42,307 bases of DNA, taken from an uncultured Clostridia bacterium. GTDB taxonomy: Bacteria > Bacillota > Clostridia > Christensenellales > CAG-1252. The notes beneath the pieces were generated by a model that saw nothing but the letters and a program-made list of their open reading frames with translations, was not told the DNA's origin and searched no databases. The stretch spans positions 1-42,307 of the forward strand of contig CAMOTC010000003.1 of NCBI GenBank assembly GCA_946625545.1. The letters run 5' to 3'. The stretch's first letter is position 1; every line of letters starts with the position of its first letter. Positions 7,381 to 18,331 of this stretch are shown in pieces. The position numbers and the translations under genes were made by a program.

Positions 7381-8244
7381 ATGAGTAAGATCTTTTTTGA
7401 TACTGACTGCGAGTTGTGGTACACGATGCTTCCCGAGCTCGGATGTGAGCTCTTCAGGATGCCGTACACGATCGATGGTAAAGAGTATTTCTACGATATG
7501 GGGGAGAATACCGACTTTGACGCTTTCTATAAAGCGGTGCGCGGCGGTTCGATGCCCATTACTTCTGCGCTGAACGCGCAGATCTATACCGAGATCCTCG
7601 AGCCTTTCTTTAAGGCAGGGGAGGATATGCTCTATATCTCCTTCAGCGGCAAGATGTCGGGAACTTTTAACCATCTCGAGATGGCGCTCAAGGATCTCCG
7701 CGCGAAGTATCCCGCGGCGCGCTTCCGCCGTTTCGATACCAAGAATATCTGCTGGGGCGCAGGTATTCAAGTGTATTACGCTGCCAAGTATTATCAAGAA
7801 GGGCACACTTTGGACGAGGTCATCACCTATCTCGAGGAAAACATCAATCACTTCACTCAGTTCTTCGCCGTGGACGATCTTTTTCATCTCAAGCGCGGCG
7901 GCAGGATATCGGCAGCTGCCGCTGCTTTCGGGACACTTTTCTCTTTGAAACCCATTTTGCACACCAACGACAATGGAGAGCTCGAGGTCGTTAGCAAGGT
8001 AACCGGTTCCAACAAGGCGGTTTCCACCTTGACCGAGAAGGTAAAGGCGCTCGGGACCGATCTCGACAAATATCCTATCATCATCCTTGACGCTGATAAT
8101 AAACCCTCCGCGGATAAACTCGAGGCAAAGATCCGCGAGGCTTTCCCCGATGCGGAGATATGGCGTTATCCCATCGGTCCCGTGATCGGCAGTCATTGTG
8201 GTCCCGGTACCATCGGTGTTTGTTTCCGTTCGACTGCGAGATAG
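7381..8244 (+). CDS. degV: DegV family fatty-acid-binding protein
   Basis: A 287-aa DegV/FakB-like protein. Members bind a fatty acid between two domains and, in FakA/FakB systems, present it to the kinase FakA for acyl-phosphate formation. Recognisable segments are YISFSGKMSGTFN (the ligand-carboxylate motif), DDLFHLKRGGRIS followed by LFSLKPIL, and the C-terminal GPVIGSHCGPGTIGVCF. The length is normal. No fakA lies nearby. It is probably the first gene of the degV-apbE-NusG_II-Gx-yjbR run: its stop (8242-8244) is separated from the apbE ATG by a single base. Confidence 0.95.
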   Translation: MSKIFFDTDCELWYTMLPELGCELFRMPYTIDGKEYFYDMGENTDFDAFYKAVRGGSMPITSALNAQIYTEILEPFFKAGEDMLYISFSGKMSGTFNHLEMALKDLRAKYPAARFRRFDTKNICWGAGIQVYYAAKYYQEGHTLDEVITYLEENINHFTQFFAVDDLFHLKRGGRISAAAAAFGTLFSLKPILHTNDNGELEVVSKVTGSNKAVSTLTEKVKALGTDLDKYPIIILDADNKPSADKLEAKIREAFPDAEIWRYPIGPVIGSHCGPGTIGVCFRSTAR

Positions 8245-8245
8245 G

Positions 8246-9238
8246 ATGAAAAAGCTTTCGGCGATCCTGCTTCTCATCTCTTTGACGTTTTGTCTCGGTG
8301 CATGTTCTCCGAGAGAGATGACGGTGCGCGGCTTCGCCGTGGGCTCCGAATACTATGTTACGTATACTTCGTCGAAGGATCTTTCGGCGGAGATCAATGA
8401 GATGCTCTCCTCTATAGAGGAGAGTTTTTCTGTCAAAGTATCTACCTCCGTACTCGCGCGTATCAATGCCGCACAGGCGGGCGAGGCTGTCACTCTCAAT
8501 GAAGAGGAGAGCGTCGTCCTCTCGCGCGCACTCACTATCGCGATAGAGACGCAGGGCGCTTTTGAGCCTGCAATACTCCCCCTTGTCAAGGTGTGGGGAT
8601 TTGATCCTCCGTTTGAGATGAATAAAGAAGTGCCTCCCTCTACTCAAAGTATCGACGATGCGCGCTTGATATCGGGCTACGGCTATTTTACTTATTCCGA
8701 GGCTACCTCGAGCGTCGTGAAGACTATCGACGACGCCTGTCTCGACCTCGGCGGTGCGATCAAGGGGTATGCCGCAGAGAGGGTGCGAGAGGTGATAAAA
8801 GAGCGCTGTGATGAGGCTCTCGTCTATGTCGGCGGGACCATCGCGGCGGTGGGGCGTGACTATGAGATCGGCGTGACTCCCCCCAGAGATAGTAAGGAGA
8901 GCTACATTTTCCGCTTTACTCTCGGACAAAACGAGATCTGTGCTACGAGTGGTGATTACGAGAGATATTATCTCTACAAAGGGGAGAGATACCATCATAT
9001 TTTGGACGCTTCGACAGGGTATCCTGCGAATGCGGGTGTGATCTCGGCAACGATCATCAGCGAGGACGGTATGCTCGCAGATGCTCTCGCCACTGCGGTC
9101 GTCGTGCTTGGCGCGGAGAAGGGCGTCGCCCTCATCGAGAAGCTCGGCGCAAAGGGCGTGATCGTGACGGAGGAGAAAGAAGTGATCTCGACAGGGGTCA
9201 CGGTGACGATCAAGGATACTGCCTATGCGCTCCGTTAA
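8246..9238 (+). CDS. apbE: FAD:protein FMN transferase (ApbE), lipoprotein
   Basis: A 330-aa extracytoplasmic enzyme that transfers FMN from FAD onto Thr/Ser of target proteins such as Rnf/Nqr subunits or secreted reductases. A lipoprotein signal is present: basic start, hydrophobic core, lipobox LGAC. Family motifs are LDLGGAIKGYAAERV, YVGGTIAAVG and HHILDASTGYPANAG, with DALATAVVVLG near the C-terminus. The ORF track's earlier start (8198) lies inside degV; the ATG at 8246, one base after the degV stop, gives a proper signal peptide. It overlaps the next gene by 14 bp. The operon partners are a NusG-domain-II protein and a Gx transporter. Confidence 0.95.
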   Translation: MKKLSAILLLISLTFCLGACSPREMTVRGFAVGSEYYVTYTSSKDLSAEINEMLSSIEESFSVKVSTSVLARINAAQAGEAVTLNEEESVVLSRALTIAIETQGAFEPAILPLVKVWGFDPPFEMNKEVPPSTQSIDDARLISGYGYFTYSEATSSVVKTIDDACLDLGGAIKGYAAERVREVIKERCDEALVYVGGTIAAVGRDYEIGVTPPRDSKESYIFRFTLGQNEICATSGDYERYYLYKGERYHHILDASTGYPANAGVISATIISEDGMLADALATAVVVLGAEKGVALIEKLGAKGVIVTEEKEVISTGVTVTIKDTAYALR

Positions 9239-9590
9239 GCCCTTGACTCTATTTCGCATCTGGGACGTTGTATTGATCGTCCTGCTCCTTGTTTTGGTGG
9301 GATTATCGCTGTATTTCGCACTCTCTCCCGAGAGCGGGACTGCTGCGGAGATCTATCTTGACGGCGAACTATACGACACGTGCCCTCTGTCTCGCGATGC
9401 GCAGATCACTCTCGATCATTTGACTATCGTTGTGTCCGATGGTCGCGTATGGGTGGAGGATGCAGATTGTCCCGATAAAATATGCGAAAAGCGCGGCGCG
9501 ATCTCTCAAGCGGGACAATCTATCGTCTGTCTCCCAAATCGTGTTGTCGTAAAGATCAGCGGAAAGGGCGAAGTGGAGGCGATCTCATGA
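9225..9590 (+). CDS. NusG domain II-containing membrane-anchored protein
   Basis: A 121-aa protein with one N-terminal transmembrane segment (about 12-32, VVLIVLLLVLVGLSLYFAL) and an external NusG_II (PF07009) domain. The domain is recognised by DCPDKICEKRGAIS and GQSIVCLPNRVVV; the cysteine pair and this C-terminal sequence are diagnostic. The gene overlaps apbE by 14 bp and shares an ATGA with the next gene, so the three are co-translated. Similar pairs with a Gx transporter occur in Firmicutes redox loci, including flavin-based extracellular electron transfer clusters. The molecular function is not settled. Confidence 0.92.
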   Translation: MRSVKPLTLFRIWDVVLIVLLLVLVGLSLYFALSPESGTAAEIYLDGELYDTCPLSRDAQITLDHLTIVVSDGRVWVEDADCPDKICEKRGAISQAGQSIVCLPNRVVVKISGKGEVEAIS

Positions 9591-10093
9591 CGGCAAGGAA
9601 TGCGGCGCAAACGGCGGTGCTCCTCGCAGTCGCCTTGATCCTCGGTTTTTTGGAGAATCTATTACCTCCCATTATCCCTATATTGCCCTATGCGAAGATC
9701 GGTCTCGGCAACGCCGCGGTGCTGCTCGCTTTGATATGGCTCGGCGTTCCCTATGCGGCGGTCATACTCGTCCTAAAATGCGTGATCATAGGGCTCTTTT
9801 CAGGAGCTCCGACGATGATACTATATTCTCTCGGCGGTGGGATTTTGTCCTTTGCGATCATGGCTGTCCTCTTGTATATCGGTGCAAACGGCGTTCCCGC
9901 CATCAGTGCGGCGGGCGGCATCATGCACAACGTAGGACAGATCCTCGTCGCGATCGCATTTACGGGTACGGCAGGGGTTGCTCTTCTCCTCGTTTATCTC
10001 GCGCTCTTTGGCGCTGTCGCGGGAGGGGTGATCGGAGTGATCGTCTATTTTGTCGATCTCGGCGTCAGAAGGGCGCAAAAGGGAAAAGAATGA
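9587..10093 (+). CDS. Gx transporter family protein (HepS1/EetB-like membrane protein)
   Basis: A 168-aa membrane protein with about five hydrophobic helices. The opening ENLLPPIIPILPYAKIGLGNAAVLLAL and the G-rich GLFSGAPTMILYSLGGG are typical of the Gx transporter family (formerly called heptaprenyl diphosphate synthase component I). It resembles ECF-type substrate-binding membrane proteins in size and topology. The start at 9587 is chosen from the ATGA overlap with the NusG_II gene; the ORF-track start at 9482 lies inside that gene. It overlaps the next gene by 4 bp. The substrate is unknown; a prenyl or quinone link and a redox-cofactor role have both been proposed for relatives. Confidence 0.9.
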   Translation: MTARNAAQTAVLLAVALILGFLENLLPPIIPILPYAKIGLGNAAVLLALIWLGVPYAAVILVLKCVIIGLFSGAPTMILYSLGGGILSFAIMAVLLYIGANGVPAISAAGGIMHNVGQILVAIAFTGTAGVALLLVYLALFGAVAGGVIGVIVYFVDLGVRRAQKGKE

Positions 10094-10764
10094 TCGAGCG
10101 TGAAATATTCAAACGGAGGATCATCCTCTTTGACAGATTGGAAAGCTTCGGATTTGTCCGTGCAAACGGAGATTATCTTTACGAGCGGAAGATCTACGAC
10201 GGGATGATCGCTCGCGTACGGATCGCTCCCTTGGGTGAGGTCTCGGGAGATGTCTATGACGAGGATCTCGGCGAGGTGTACGTCAATCATCGCGTCGAGT
10301 CTGCGACGGGAGCTTTCGTCGTAGGGGTCAGGAATGCATATACCGCTCTCCTCGAGGAGATCGCCGAAGCGGTCAGCGTGGAGAAACGATATGTCGGGGA
10401 TCAGACAAATCGCATCGATGCCTATATGTTGGATCGATACGGCGTTTCCCCCGAGTTTATGTGGAAGAAATTTCCCCATTTCGGAGTGTATCGTAATGCT
10501 TCGACGAGTAAGTGGTTCGCGATCATCATGAATATCGGTAAGGAAAAGATCGTCAAAGGGGAGAGCGGCGAGGTCGAAGTGATGAACCTGAAACTCGATG
10601 GACTCGCGTCGGACTATCTAGGGAATGGAGTCTATCCTTCATATCACATGAATCACAAGAGTTGGGTCACTGTCCTTCTCGACAGCTCTGTGGGGGATGA
10701 TAAGGTAGAGGAAATGATCGAGATTTCTTATAAGAATTCATTCAATAAATCAAAGAGAAAATAA
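10090..10764 (+). CDS. MmcQ/YjbR family protein with N-terminal extension
   Basis: A 224-aa protein whose C-terminal half (about 115-215) matches the MmcQ/YjbR family, a CyaY-like fold: FPHFGVYRNASTSKWFAIIMNI and YPSYHMNHKSWVTVLLDSSV. The first roughly 100 residues form a separate domain that appears in longer clostridial versions. Some annotations call the family DNA-binding, but its function is not established. The start at 10090 is the ATGA overlap with the Gx transporter gene; the ORF-track start at 9736 runs antiparallel to no evidence and lies inside that gene. It is the last gene before a strong bidirectional terminator. Its link to the redox genes is by operon only. Confidence 0.85.
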   Translation: MIEREIFKRRIILFDRLESFGFVRANGDYLYERKIYDGMIARVRIAPLGEVSGDVYDEDLGEVYVNHRVESATGAFVVGVRNAYTALLEEIAEAVSVEKRYVGDQTNRIDAYMLDRYGVSPEFMWKKFPHFGVYRNASTSKWFAIIMNIGKEKIVKGESGEVEVMNLKLDGLASDYLGNGVYPSYHMNHKSWVTVLLDSSVGDDKVEEMIEISYKNSFNKSKRK

Positions 10765-10766
10765 AA

Positions 10767-10792
10767 AAGGCGCTTGCGCGCCTTGTTTTTTT
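10767..10792. terminator. bidirectional intrinsic terminator
   Basis: Stem AAGGCGC / GCGCCTT with loop TTGC, flanked by an A run on the left and a T run on the right, so it can stop both the yjbR-like transcript (+) and the convergent GDPD transcript (-). Confidence 0.85.
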
Positions 10793-11547
10793 CAGATCAA
10801 ACGAGTTTGTTTTATATTGATCACGCTCTTTGCGTTCGGATCGGGGATATAGCCTTCAAAGATGATATTCTCCGCATACATACGCGCCTTTTTCTCGAGG
10901 ATGGGGTTAGTGACCGTCCAGGCGAGGACTTTGGGCGCTTTCCCTCTCAGGATGATGGATCTGCGATCGTTGAGATTGGAGACCATATAGGAGATAAAGT
11001 CGGGACGGATGCGTTTCGTCCAGTAAAGGGCGAAACTCACGACGTCTGATGCGAGGATGCCGATGGGACAGGCGGGGACGTGCTTCCTGTACCAAGAGAG
11101 AGCAGTGGGGCTGAAGGATTGTATCGCGTATTTGCCGTTATAGTTCGCGAGTAGCTCAGACATTCTCTCGGCGACGCGGGTGCGGACGTAGGTCTTGATC
11201 TCGATCAAGAGACCCGTCCTGCCGTTGACGTAGGAGAGCACCTCCTGAAAGGTGGGGATGCGCTCGTTGACAAAGGGGAGGGTGTAATGCGAGAGCTGTT
11301 CGTAGGTGAGATCCTGCAATTCGATGCTCTCGCCGAAGATGCGCTCGAGGGTATTGTCATGAAAGACGACAAGCTCGTCGTCTGCGAGAATATGTACATC
11401 GATCTCGATATTATAGCCCTTCTGAATGGCGGCTTCGTACGCCGCGAGGCTATTCTCCATGACGCCGCCACCGTGCAGTCCGCGGTGAGCTATCGGCTTG
11501 TCAAAGAGCCAGCTGTGATCGATGACTTTGGTAATGTTTTTCGCCAT
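10792..11547 (-). CDS. glycerophosphodiester phosphodiesterase
   Basis: A 251-aa GDPD-family (UgpQ/GlpQ-like) TIM-barrel enzyme that splits glycerophosphodiesters into glycerol-3-phosphate and an alcohol. The catalytic and metal motifs are AHRGLHGGGVMENSLAAYE (His, Arg and Glu), NIEIDVHILADDELVVFHDNTLER (Glu, Asp and the second His), and IEIKTY. There is no signal peptide, so it acts in the cytoplasm. It has its own promoter and an AAGGAGAGG ribosome binding site, is divergent from lepA, and shares a terminator with the upstream operon. Confidence 0.95.
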   Translation of the reverse strand: MAKNITKVIDHSWLFDKPIAHRGLHGGGVMENSLAAYEAAIQKGYNIEIDVHILADDELVVFHDNTLERIFGESIELQDLTYEQLSHYTLPFVNERIPTFQEVLSYVNGRTGLLIEIKTYVRTRVAERMSELLANYNGKYAIQSFSPTALSWYRKHVPACPIGILASDVVSFALYWTKRIRPDFISYMVSNLNDRRSIILRGKAPKVLAWTVTNPILEKKARMYAENIIFEGYIPDPNAKSVINIKQTRLI

Positions 11548-11569
11548 GACTTCCCTCTCCTTAACTATT

Positions 11570-11597
11570 ATTATAACATAACTTTTAATTATGTAAA
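11570..11597 (-). promoter_or_regulatory. GDPD promoter (- strand)
   Basis: On the - strand, TTTACA (11597-11592) and TATAAT (11575-11570) with a 16-bp spacer. The ribosome binding site and ATG lie about 22 nt beyond the -10. Confidence 0.7.
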
Positions 11598-11600
11598 TAC

Positions 11601-11629
11601 TTTACCTCATAAAAAAAATATTATATAAT
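11601..11629 (+). promoter_or_regulatory. lepA promoter
   Basis: TTTACC (11601-11606), 17 bp, TATAAT (11624-11629). The leader is about 25 nt and has no clear Shine-Dalgarno sequence. The site is divergent from the GDPD promoter, with the -35 boxes 4 bp apart. Confidence 0.7.
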
Positions 11630-11660
11630 AATTTATGCGATAAATATCGCGACGGACAAT

Positions 11661-13451
11661 ATGGATAGGGATCATATCAGGAATTTTTGTATTATAGCGC
11701 ACATCGATCACGGCAAGAGCACCCTTGCGGATCGCTTGATGGACGTCACGGGGACTGTCCCCGAGAGAGAGGCGAAAGAACAGCTTCTCGATAATATGGA
11801 CATCGAGCGCGAGAGGGGGATCACGATCAAGCTCCAGCCTGTCAGAATGTTTTATAAACTGGATGGCGAGGAGTATATGCTCAACCTGATCGATACCCCG
11901 GGACACGTGGACTTTACCTACGAAGTTTCACGTTCTCTCGCCGCGTGCGAGGGCGCCGTCCTCGTCGTGGACGCTACGCAGGGGGTGGAGGCGCAGACTT
12001 TGACCAACGTCTATCTCGCGATAGACAATAATCTTGAGGTCATTCCCGTGATCAATAAGGTAGACTTGCAGGGCGCAGACGTCGAGGGCACCAAGCGTGA
12101 GATCGAGGATATCATCGGGATCCCCGCTTCGGACGCTCCCGCCATCAGCGCAAAGACAGGTCTCAATATCGAGAAGGTGCTCGAGAGTATCATCTATAAC
12201 CTTCCTGCCGCGCGCGGTGACGAGAGCGCGCCGCTGAAAGCGCTCATTTTTGACTCCGTTTATGACAATTACAAGGGAGCGATCAGCTTTATCCGCGTGC
12301 TTGACGGCTCGGTCAAGGTAGGGGATAAGATCAAGATGTTCTCGACGGGCAAGGTCTTTGACGTGACCGAGGTCGGCGTCTTTACGCCTAAGATGATCCC
12401 TGTGAGATCTCTCTCTGCGGGTGAGGTCGGTTATCTCGCCGCGAGTATAAAGAACGTTTCGGACACCGCCGTAGGTGATACGATCACCTTTGCGGAGGGC
12501 GGGACGAAGGAGCCTTTCCCCGGCTATAAAGCGGTCAAGCCTGTAGTTTTTGCGGGTATCTTCCCCGCGGATGGCAGTAAATACACCGAGCTGCGCGAGG
12601 CGCTCGAAAAGCTAAAGCTGAACGATGCTTCCCTTTTCTTTGAACCCGACGTTTCTGCGGCTCTCGGTTTTGGGTTTCGTTGCGGTTTTCTCGGTCTTCT
12701 TCATATGGAGATCATCGAGGAGAGGTTGGAGAGGGAGTTTAATATCGATCTCGTGACCACTGCGCCGAGCGTCTCCTATAAGGTGTATAAGTACGGCGGC
12801 GAGGTCATCAACGTGGATAATCCCTCCCATTTGCCTTCCCCCTCCGAGATCGACTATATGGAGGAGCCTATCGTGCGCGCGACCCTCTTTACTCCGCCCG
12901 AGTACGTCGGCCCCATAATGGAGCTTTGTCAGGGGAAGAGGGGTACTTTCCTGGATATGAGCTATGTGGATACTTCGCGTGCGAAGTTGACCTACGATAT
13001 CCCTCTCGCTGAGATCGTTTACGATTTCTTTGACGACCTCAAGTCGCGTACGCGCGGTTATGCGAGTATGGACTATGAGATCATCGGGTTTAAGAAGAGT
13101 GAGCTCGTCAAGCTCGATATCATGCTGAACGGTGAGATCTGCGATGCGCTCTCCTTGATCGTGCATAAGGACGCCGCCTATGGGCGAGGCAGGGGTATCG
13201 CCGAAAAACTGAAAGAGGTCATTCCTCGTCAGATGTTCGAGATCCCCATTCAGGCGTGCGTCGGCGGGAAGGTCATCGCTCGTGAGACGGTGAAGGCGAT
13301 GCGTAAAGACGTCCTCGCGAAGTGCTACGGCGGCGATATCACGAGAAAGAAAAAGCTCCTTGAGAAGCAAAAAGAAGGCAAAAAGCGTATGCGGCAGGTG
13401 GGAAGCGTCTCATTGCCGAGCGAGGCTTTTATGTCCATTTTGAAGCGGTGA
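11661..13451 (+). CDS. lepA: elongation factor 4 (LepA), ribosomal back-translocase GTPase
   Basis: A 596-aa translational GTPase that acts on stalled or mistranslocated ribosomes. The G1 motif AHIDHGKS lies at about 13-20, G3 DTPGHVDF and G4 NKVD follow, and the C-terminal half has [14 protein letters not shown] and the LepA-specific tail [17 protein letters not shown] followed by [10 protein letters not shown]. The length is standard. It is the first gene of a lepA-hemW unit; hemW begins at a GTG overlapping the lepA stop by 4 bp. The order lepA-hemW-hrcA is the usual one in Firmicutes. Confidence 0.98.
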   Translation: MDRDHIRNFCIIAHIDHGKSTLADRLMDVTGTVPEREAKEQLLDNMDIERERGITIKLQPVRMFYKLDGEEYMLNLIDTPGHVDFTYEVSRSLAACEGAVLVVDATQGVEAQTLTNVYLAIDNNLEVIPVINKVDLQGADVEGTKREIEDIIGIPASDAPAISAKTGLNIEKVLESIIYNLPAARGDESAPLKALIFDSVYDNYKGAISFIRVLDGSVKVGDKIKMFSTGKVFDVTEVGVFTPKMIPVRSLSAGEVGYLAASIKNVSDTAVGDTITFAEGGTKEPFPGYKAVKPVVFAGIFPADGSKYTELREALEKLKLNDASLFFEPDVSAALGFGFRCGFLGLLHMEIIEERLEREFNIDLVTTAPSVSYKVYKYGGEVINVDNPSHLPSPSEIDYMEEPIVRATLFTPPEYVGPIMELCQGKRGTFLDMSYVDTSRAKLTYDIPLAEIVYDFFDDLKSRTRGYASMDYEIIGFKKSELVKLDIMLNGEICDALSLIVHKDAAYGRGRGIAEKLKEVIPRQMFEIPIQACVGGKVIARETVKAMRKDVLAKCYGGDITRKKKLLEKQKEGKKRMRQVGSVSLPSEAFMSILKR

Positions 13452-14581
13452 GAGATCTCTCGCGCGACTTTTCGCTCTATATCCATATCCCATTTTGCGT
13501 GAAGAAATGCGCGTACTGCGATTTCTTGTCTTTTGCCGATCATTCTGCTATGGCGGATTATTTCTCCGCGCTCATCCGCGAGATCCACGCGAAGGGGCGT
13601 GAGTACGGCGGCAGGGTGGATCATATCTACGTAGGCGGAGGGACCCCCTCGATCGCATACGAGTATTTTCCTCTTTTGCGATCGGCGATAGAGGAGAGCT
13701 TTGATCTGTCGGACGAGATCGAGATCAGTATGGAGTGCAATCCCGAGAGCGTGACGCCGCGCTTTATCGAGGCGGCGAAAGCCTTTGGGGTAAATCGCAT
13801 CAGTGTAGGGGTCCAGACTTTATCCGATGCTCTCTTGAAGGTTATCGGCAGGGCACACGATCGCGCGCGTGCGCTGAATGCGGTTGATCTCTTGACTCGC
13901 GAATTTCCCTCCGTCAACGTGGACGTGATGGTGGGACTACCGAATCAGACGCGCAATGATGTCGCGGAGACGTTGGACGCTTTGCTCGCATTTCCGATCG
14001 ATCATATCTCCTGCTATAGTCTGATCCTCGAAGAAGGTACGCCCCTATGCGCCGCCAAAGAGCGTGGGGAATTTATCCCCGACGACGATCATGCGGTCGA
14101 TCTCTACGATCTCGCGAGAGAGAAGCTCAAAGCGTCGGGATTTTATCGCTATGAGATCAGCAATTTCTGCAAGAGCGATCACGCTTGCGGCTACAACCTT
14201 TCTGTTTGGCAATATGGGGAGTATCTCGGCCTCGGTATTGGCGCGTCTTCTTTCTTGAGAAGAGGGGTGAGAGGCTTTGCGGTAAGATTGAAGAATGTCG
14301 AGGATCTATCCGAGTACATCGCCACTGATGGCACCTTTCCCGATCGCGAGGAGATATCCAAAGAGGAGGGGATGAGGGAGTTTATTATGCTCGGGCTTCG
14401 GCTCGAGGAGGGACTCGATCTCAGCGCGTTTCAGACAATTTTCGGCGTAGATTTTATGAAAATATATGGAGAAAAGGTGCTGAAACTCGATAATATGCTC
14501 ATGATTTCCTCCACGCACGTTGCCATAAAGCCCGAATATTTCTATATATCAAACGGTATCATAGAAGATATTATATATTGA
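13448..14581 (+). CDS. hemW: radical SAM heme chaperone HemW
   Basis: A 377-aa radical SAM protein, formerly annotated as oxygen-independent coproporphyrinogen oxidase HemN. The cluster motif [10 protein letters not shown] has Cys 17, 21 and 24. It is followed by [28 protein letters not shown] and [10 protein letters not shown], with a HemN_C-type C-terminal domain ending around residue 370. The segment [14 protein letters not shown] replaces the more usual ISNFA...HN. The predicted role is heme insertion into apoproteins. The GTG start overlaps the lepA stop (GTGA). No heme biosynthesis genes are near. Confidence 0.93.
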   Translation: MRDLSRDFSLYIHIPFCVKKCAYCDFLSFADHSAMADYFSALIREIHAKGREYGGRVDHIYVGGGTPSIAYEYFPLLRSAIEESFDLSDEIEISMECNPESVTPRFIEAAKAFGVNRISVGVQTLSDALLKVIGRAHDRARALNAVDLLTREFPSVNVDVMVGLPNQTRNDVAETLDALLAFPIDHISCYSLILEEGTPLCAAKERGEFIPDDDHAVDLYDLAREKLKASGFYRYEISNFCKSDHACGYNLSVWQYGEYLGLGIGASSFLRRGVRGFAVRLKNVEDLSEYIATDGTFPDREEISKEEGMREFIMLGLRLEEGLDLSAFQTIFGVDFMKIYGEKVLKLDNMLMISSTHVAIKPEYFYISNGIIEDIIY

Positions 14582-14685
14582 TTTTTTTATTTCGATATTA
14601 TTTTTTTAATATAATCTAAAGATTAAGGCTTTTTGTTTTCTTATCTGTTTTGTAGAAAATTTTTTGAAAAAACGGCATAAAAGTC

Positions 14686-14714
14686 TTGACAAAGGCACAT
14701 AATGGTATTAGAAT
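14686..14714 (+). promoter_or_regulatory. hrcA operon promoter
   Basis: TTGACA (14686-14691), 17 bp, TAGAAT (14709-14714). CIRCE begins one base after the -10, so HrcA bound there would cover the transcription start. The rpsU promoter uses the same two hexamers and spacing. Confidence 0.88.
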
Positions 14715-14715
14715 G

Positions 14716-14742
14716 TTAGCAGTCGAGCGATGAAAGTGCTAA
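14716..14742. promoter_or_regulatory. CIRCE operator (HrcA binding site)
   Basis: Inverted repeat TTAGCAGTC-N9-AAGTGCTAA. It matches the CIRCE consensus TTAGCACTC-N9-GAGTGCTAA with one change in each arm, at positions that spoil two of the nine pairs. Its place between promoter and hrcA indicates autorepression of the whole operon by HrcA. Confidence 0.95.
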
Positions 14743-14784
14743 CAATCATCAATAAAGACTGCCAAGGTTGCAAGGAGGTATGAT

Positions 14785-15834
14785 ATGGAACTATCCGCGA
14801 GAAAGAGAAAGATCCTCGGTCTCTTGGTCGAGAGATATATCAAGACCGCCGAGCCTGTCTCCAGCGGGGAGATCAAATCGCTTTACGGTGAGGACATCAG
14901 TTCTGCCACGATCCGCAGTGAGCTCGCGAGCCTGGAGGAGCTCGGCTATCTCGTACAGCCGCACGTTTCTGCGGGTCGTATCCCGACCGAGGTCGCCTAT
15001 AAGCTCTACGTGGAGAATATCCTCGCAGGGGAAAAGAAGGAGATCCGCGTGGCGGGTGTCAGAGATTATCTCGATAAAAAGATCGTAGAGATCGAGGACG
15101 TGGTCAGAAATACCGCTCGCGTGATCAGCGACGCTACGAACTATACGAGCGTGATCGTGATCAAGAATACCGACGATATCCGCATTCGCGAGGTCAAGCT
15201 CGTTGAGGTAGATGCCGGCAGAGCGCTCGTGGTCATCATGACAGACAGCGGCGTGATCAAGGATAACATTATCGAGATCCCTATCAATATGGGGAGCGGC
15301 TATGTCAATGCCGCAAATGAAGTCGTGAACGATCTCTTTGCGAATAAAACGCTCCGCGATATTCGCGAGGGCGTCAAGAATATCGACGACGAGATGATGC
15401 AGTATCACGACATCTTTGATAAGATCATCGGGCTGCTTGAGGCGTATGCGTCGGGTAGGCACGACAAGGTCTTTGTGGAGGGTACGAGCAAGATGTTTGC
15501 CCATCCCGAGTTTTCGGAGATCGAGAATGCGCGTGATTTCATCCGCCTCCTCGATGAAAAAGAGAAGCTCGGCGAGCTGATGACAAATGACGGCGACATC
15601 GAGCTCTCGGTCAGGATCGGCAAGCCCGACGGACTTGAGGGAAATTGCTCGATGGTGACTGCTCGCTATTCGATCGGCGGAGCGGAGATCGGCAAGGCGG
15701 GTGTTATCGGACCCGAAAGAATGGACTATGATAAGGTGGTGAGCGTGCTCCATTATATCCAAAAGGTATTTAACGGAGAAGGCGAACCTGACGAAAAGGA
15801 GAAGAAAAATGGCGAAATCCGCAAACGAAAATAA
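14785..15834 (+). CDS. hrcA: heat-inducible transcription repressor HrcA
   Basis: A 349-aa repressor that binds CIRCE and is kept active by the GroE chaperonin. The N-terminal winged helix (about 1-75) has LSARKRKILGLLVERYIKTAEPV and the recognition region SATIRSELASLEELGYL, followed by HVSAGRIPTEVAYKLYV. The C-terminal GAF-like domain carries the late motif GPERMDYDKVVSVL. AAGGAGGT precedes the ATG. It is first in the operon and overlaps grpE by 26 bp. Confidence 0.97.
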   Translation: MELSARKRKILGLLVERYIKTAEPVSSGEIKSLYGEDISSATIRSELASLEELGYLVQPHVSAGRIPTEVAYKLYVENILAGEKKEIRVAGVRDYLDKKIVEIEDVVRNTARVISDATNYTSVIVIKNTDDIRIREVKLVEVDAGRALVVIMTDSGVIKDNIIEIPINMGSGYVNAANEVVNDLFANKTLRDIREGVKNIDDEMMQYHDIFDKIIGLLEAYASGRHDKVFVEGTSKMFAHPEFSEIENARDFIRLLDEKEKLGELMTNDGDIELSVRIGKPDGLEGNCSMVTARYSIGGAEIGKAGVIGPERMDYDKVVSVLHYIQKVFNGEGEPDEKEKKNGEIRKRK

Positions 15835-16363
15835 GAAGAAAACGACCAAGCAGGAGGAAGAAGTCATCTCCTTCGATACCGAAGAGATGATCCGCGAGGA
15901 GGAGCCGAAGGTCAATCCCGAAGTGGAAGGGCTAAAGCAGGCGCTCCAGGCTGAGAAGGACAATTACCTCAGGCTTCGCGCCGACTACGAGAACTTCCGC
16001 AGAAGAAATCAAGAGGCGACGGTGAATGCCCGCCGTGACGGTACGGCGAATGCGGTGGAGGCGATCCTTCCGATCATTGATTCCATCGACAGGGCGTTCG
16101 GCATCTGCTCTGATGACAAGTCAAAGGAAGGATTGATGCTTATCAAAAAGCAGATCGAGACTTCACTTAGTCAACTCGGCGTCAGTGAGATCCCCGCAGA
16201 AGGCGCAGAATTCGACCATAACCTCCATAACGCAGTTCAGCGTGCGGAAGTAGAGGCGTCGGAGGTCGGCAAGGTCCTCGAGGTCTATCAGAGAGGCTAC
16301 AAGCTCGGCGACAAAGTCATCCGTTACGCGATGGTGAAGGTCGGCGTGGAAAAGAGCGAATAA
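15809..16363 (+). CDS. grpE: nucleotide exchange factor GrpE
   Basis: A 184-aa DnaK co-chaperone that speeds ADP release. It has an acidic, Lys-rich N-terminus, a long coiled-coil (about 45-110) with NYLRLRADYENFRRRNQEA, and a C-terminal beta domain ending VLEVYQRGYKLGDKVIRYAMVKV. The gene starts inside the hrcA 3' end with an AAAGGAG ribosome binding site. Two small hairpins separate it from dnaK. Confidence 0.97.
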   Translation: MAKSANENKKKTTKQEEEVISFDTEEMIREEEPKVNPEVEGLKQALQAEKDNYLRLRADYENFRRRNQEATVNARRDGTANAVEAILPIIDSIDRAFGICSDDKSKEGLMLIKKQIETSLSQLGVSEIPAEGAEFDHNLHNAVQRAEVEASEVGKVLEVYQRGYKLGDKVIRYAMVKVGVEKSE

Positions 16364-16383
16364 AAGGATAAAGGTTATCCTTT
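16363..16383 (+). other. hairpin in grpE-dnaK interval
   Basis: A perfect 9-bp stem AAAGGATAA / TTATCCTTT with loop AGG and no T tract. It is more likely an mRNA processing or stability element than a terminator. Confidence 0.5.
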
Positions 16384-16399
16384 CAAATACACAATCATC

Positions 16400-16412
16400 G
16401 AGGCAGTGCCTC
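16400..16412 (+). other. second small hairpin before dnaK
   Basis: GAGGC-AGT-GCCTC, a 5-bp stem just upstream of the dnaK ribosome binding site (AAAAGGAG). It may tune dnaK translation or mark a processing point. Confidence 0.4.
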
Positions 16413-16422
16413 AAATAAATAA

Positions 16423-18252
<1,830 letters not shown>

Positions 18253-18261
18253 TTAAATTCA

Positions 18262-18285
18262 GCAGGGAGGGGCAACCCTCTCTGC
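18262..18285 (+). other. hairpin with GNRA loop in dnaK-dnaJ interval
   Basis: A 10-bp stem GCAGGGAGGG / CCCTCTCTGC (one G-U pair) with a GCAA tetraloop. No T run follows, so it is probably not a terminator; partial attenuation, processing or 3'-end protection of the dnaK message are candidates. Confidence 0.55.
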
Positions 18286-18331
18286 ATCCTTTATAAAGTC
18301 GATCGGAGAGATTGGCTGAATCGAGTAAATT

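Noticed and set aside
8081-9259. 392-aa - strand ORF opposite apbE
   Set aside because: Antisense shadow; apbE carries all family motifs on the + strand.
14582-14685. Terminator after hemW
   Set aside because: The region is AT- and T-rich, but I could not form a convincing GC-containing stem before a T run.
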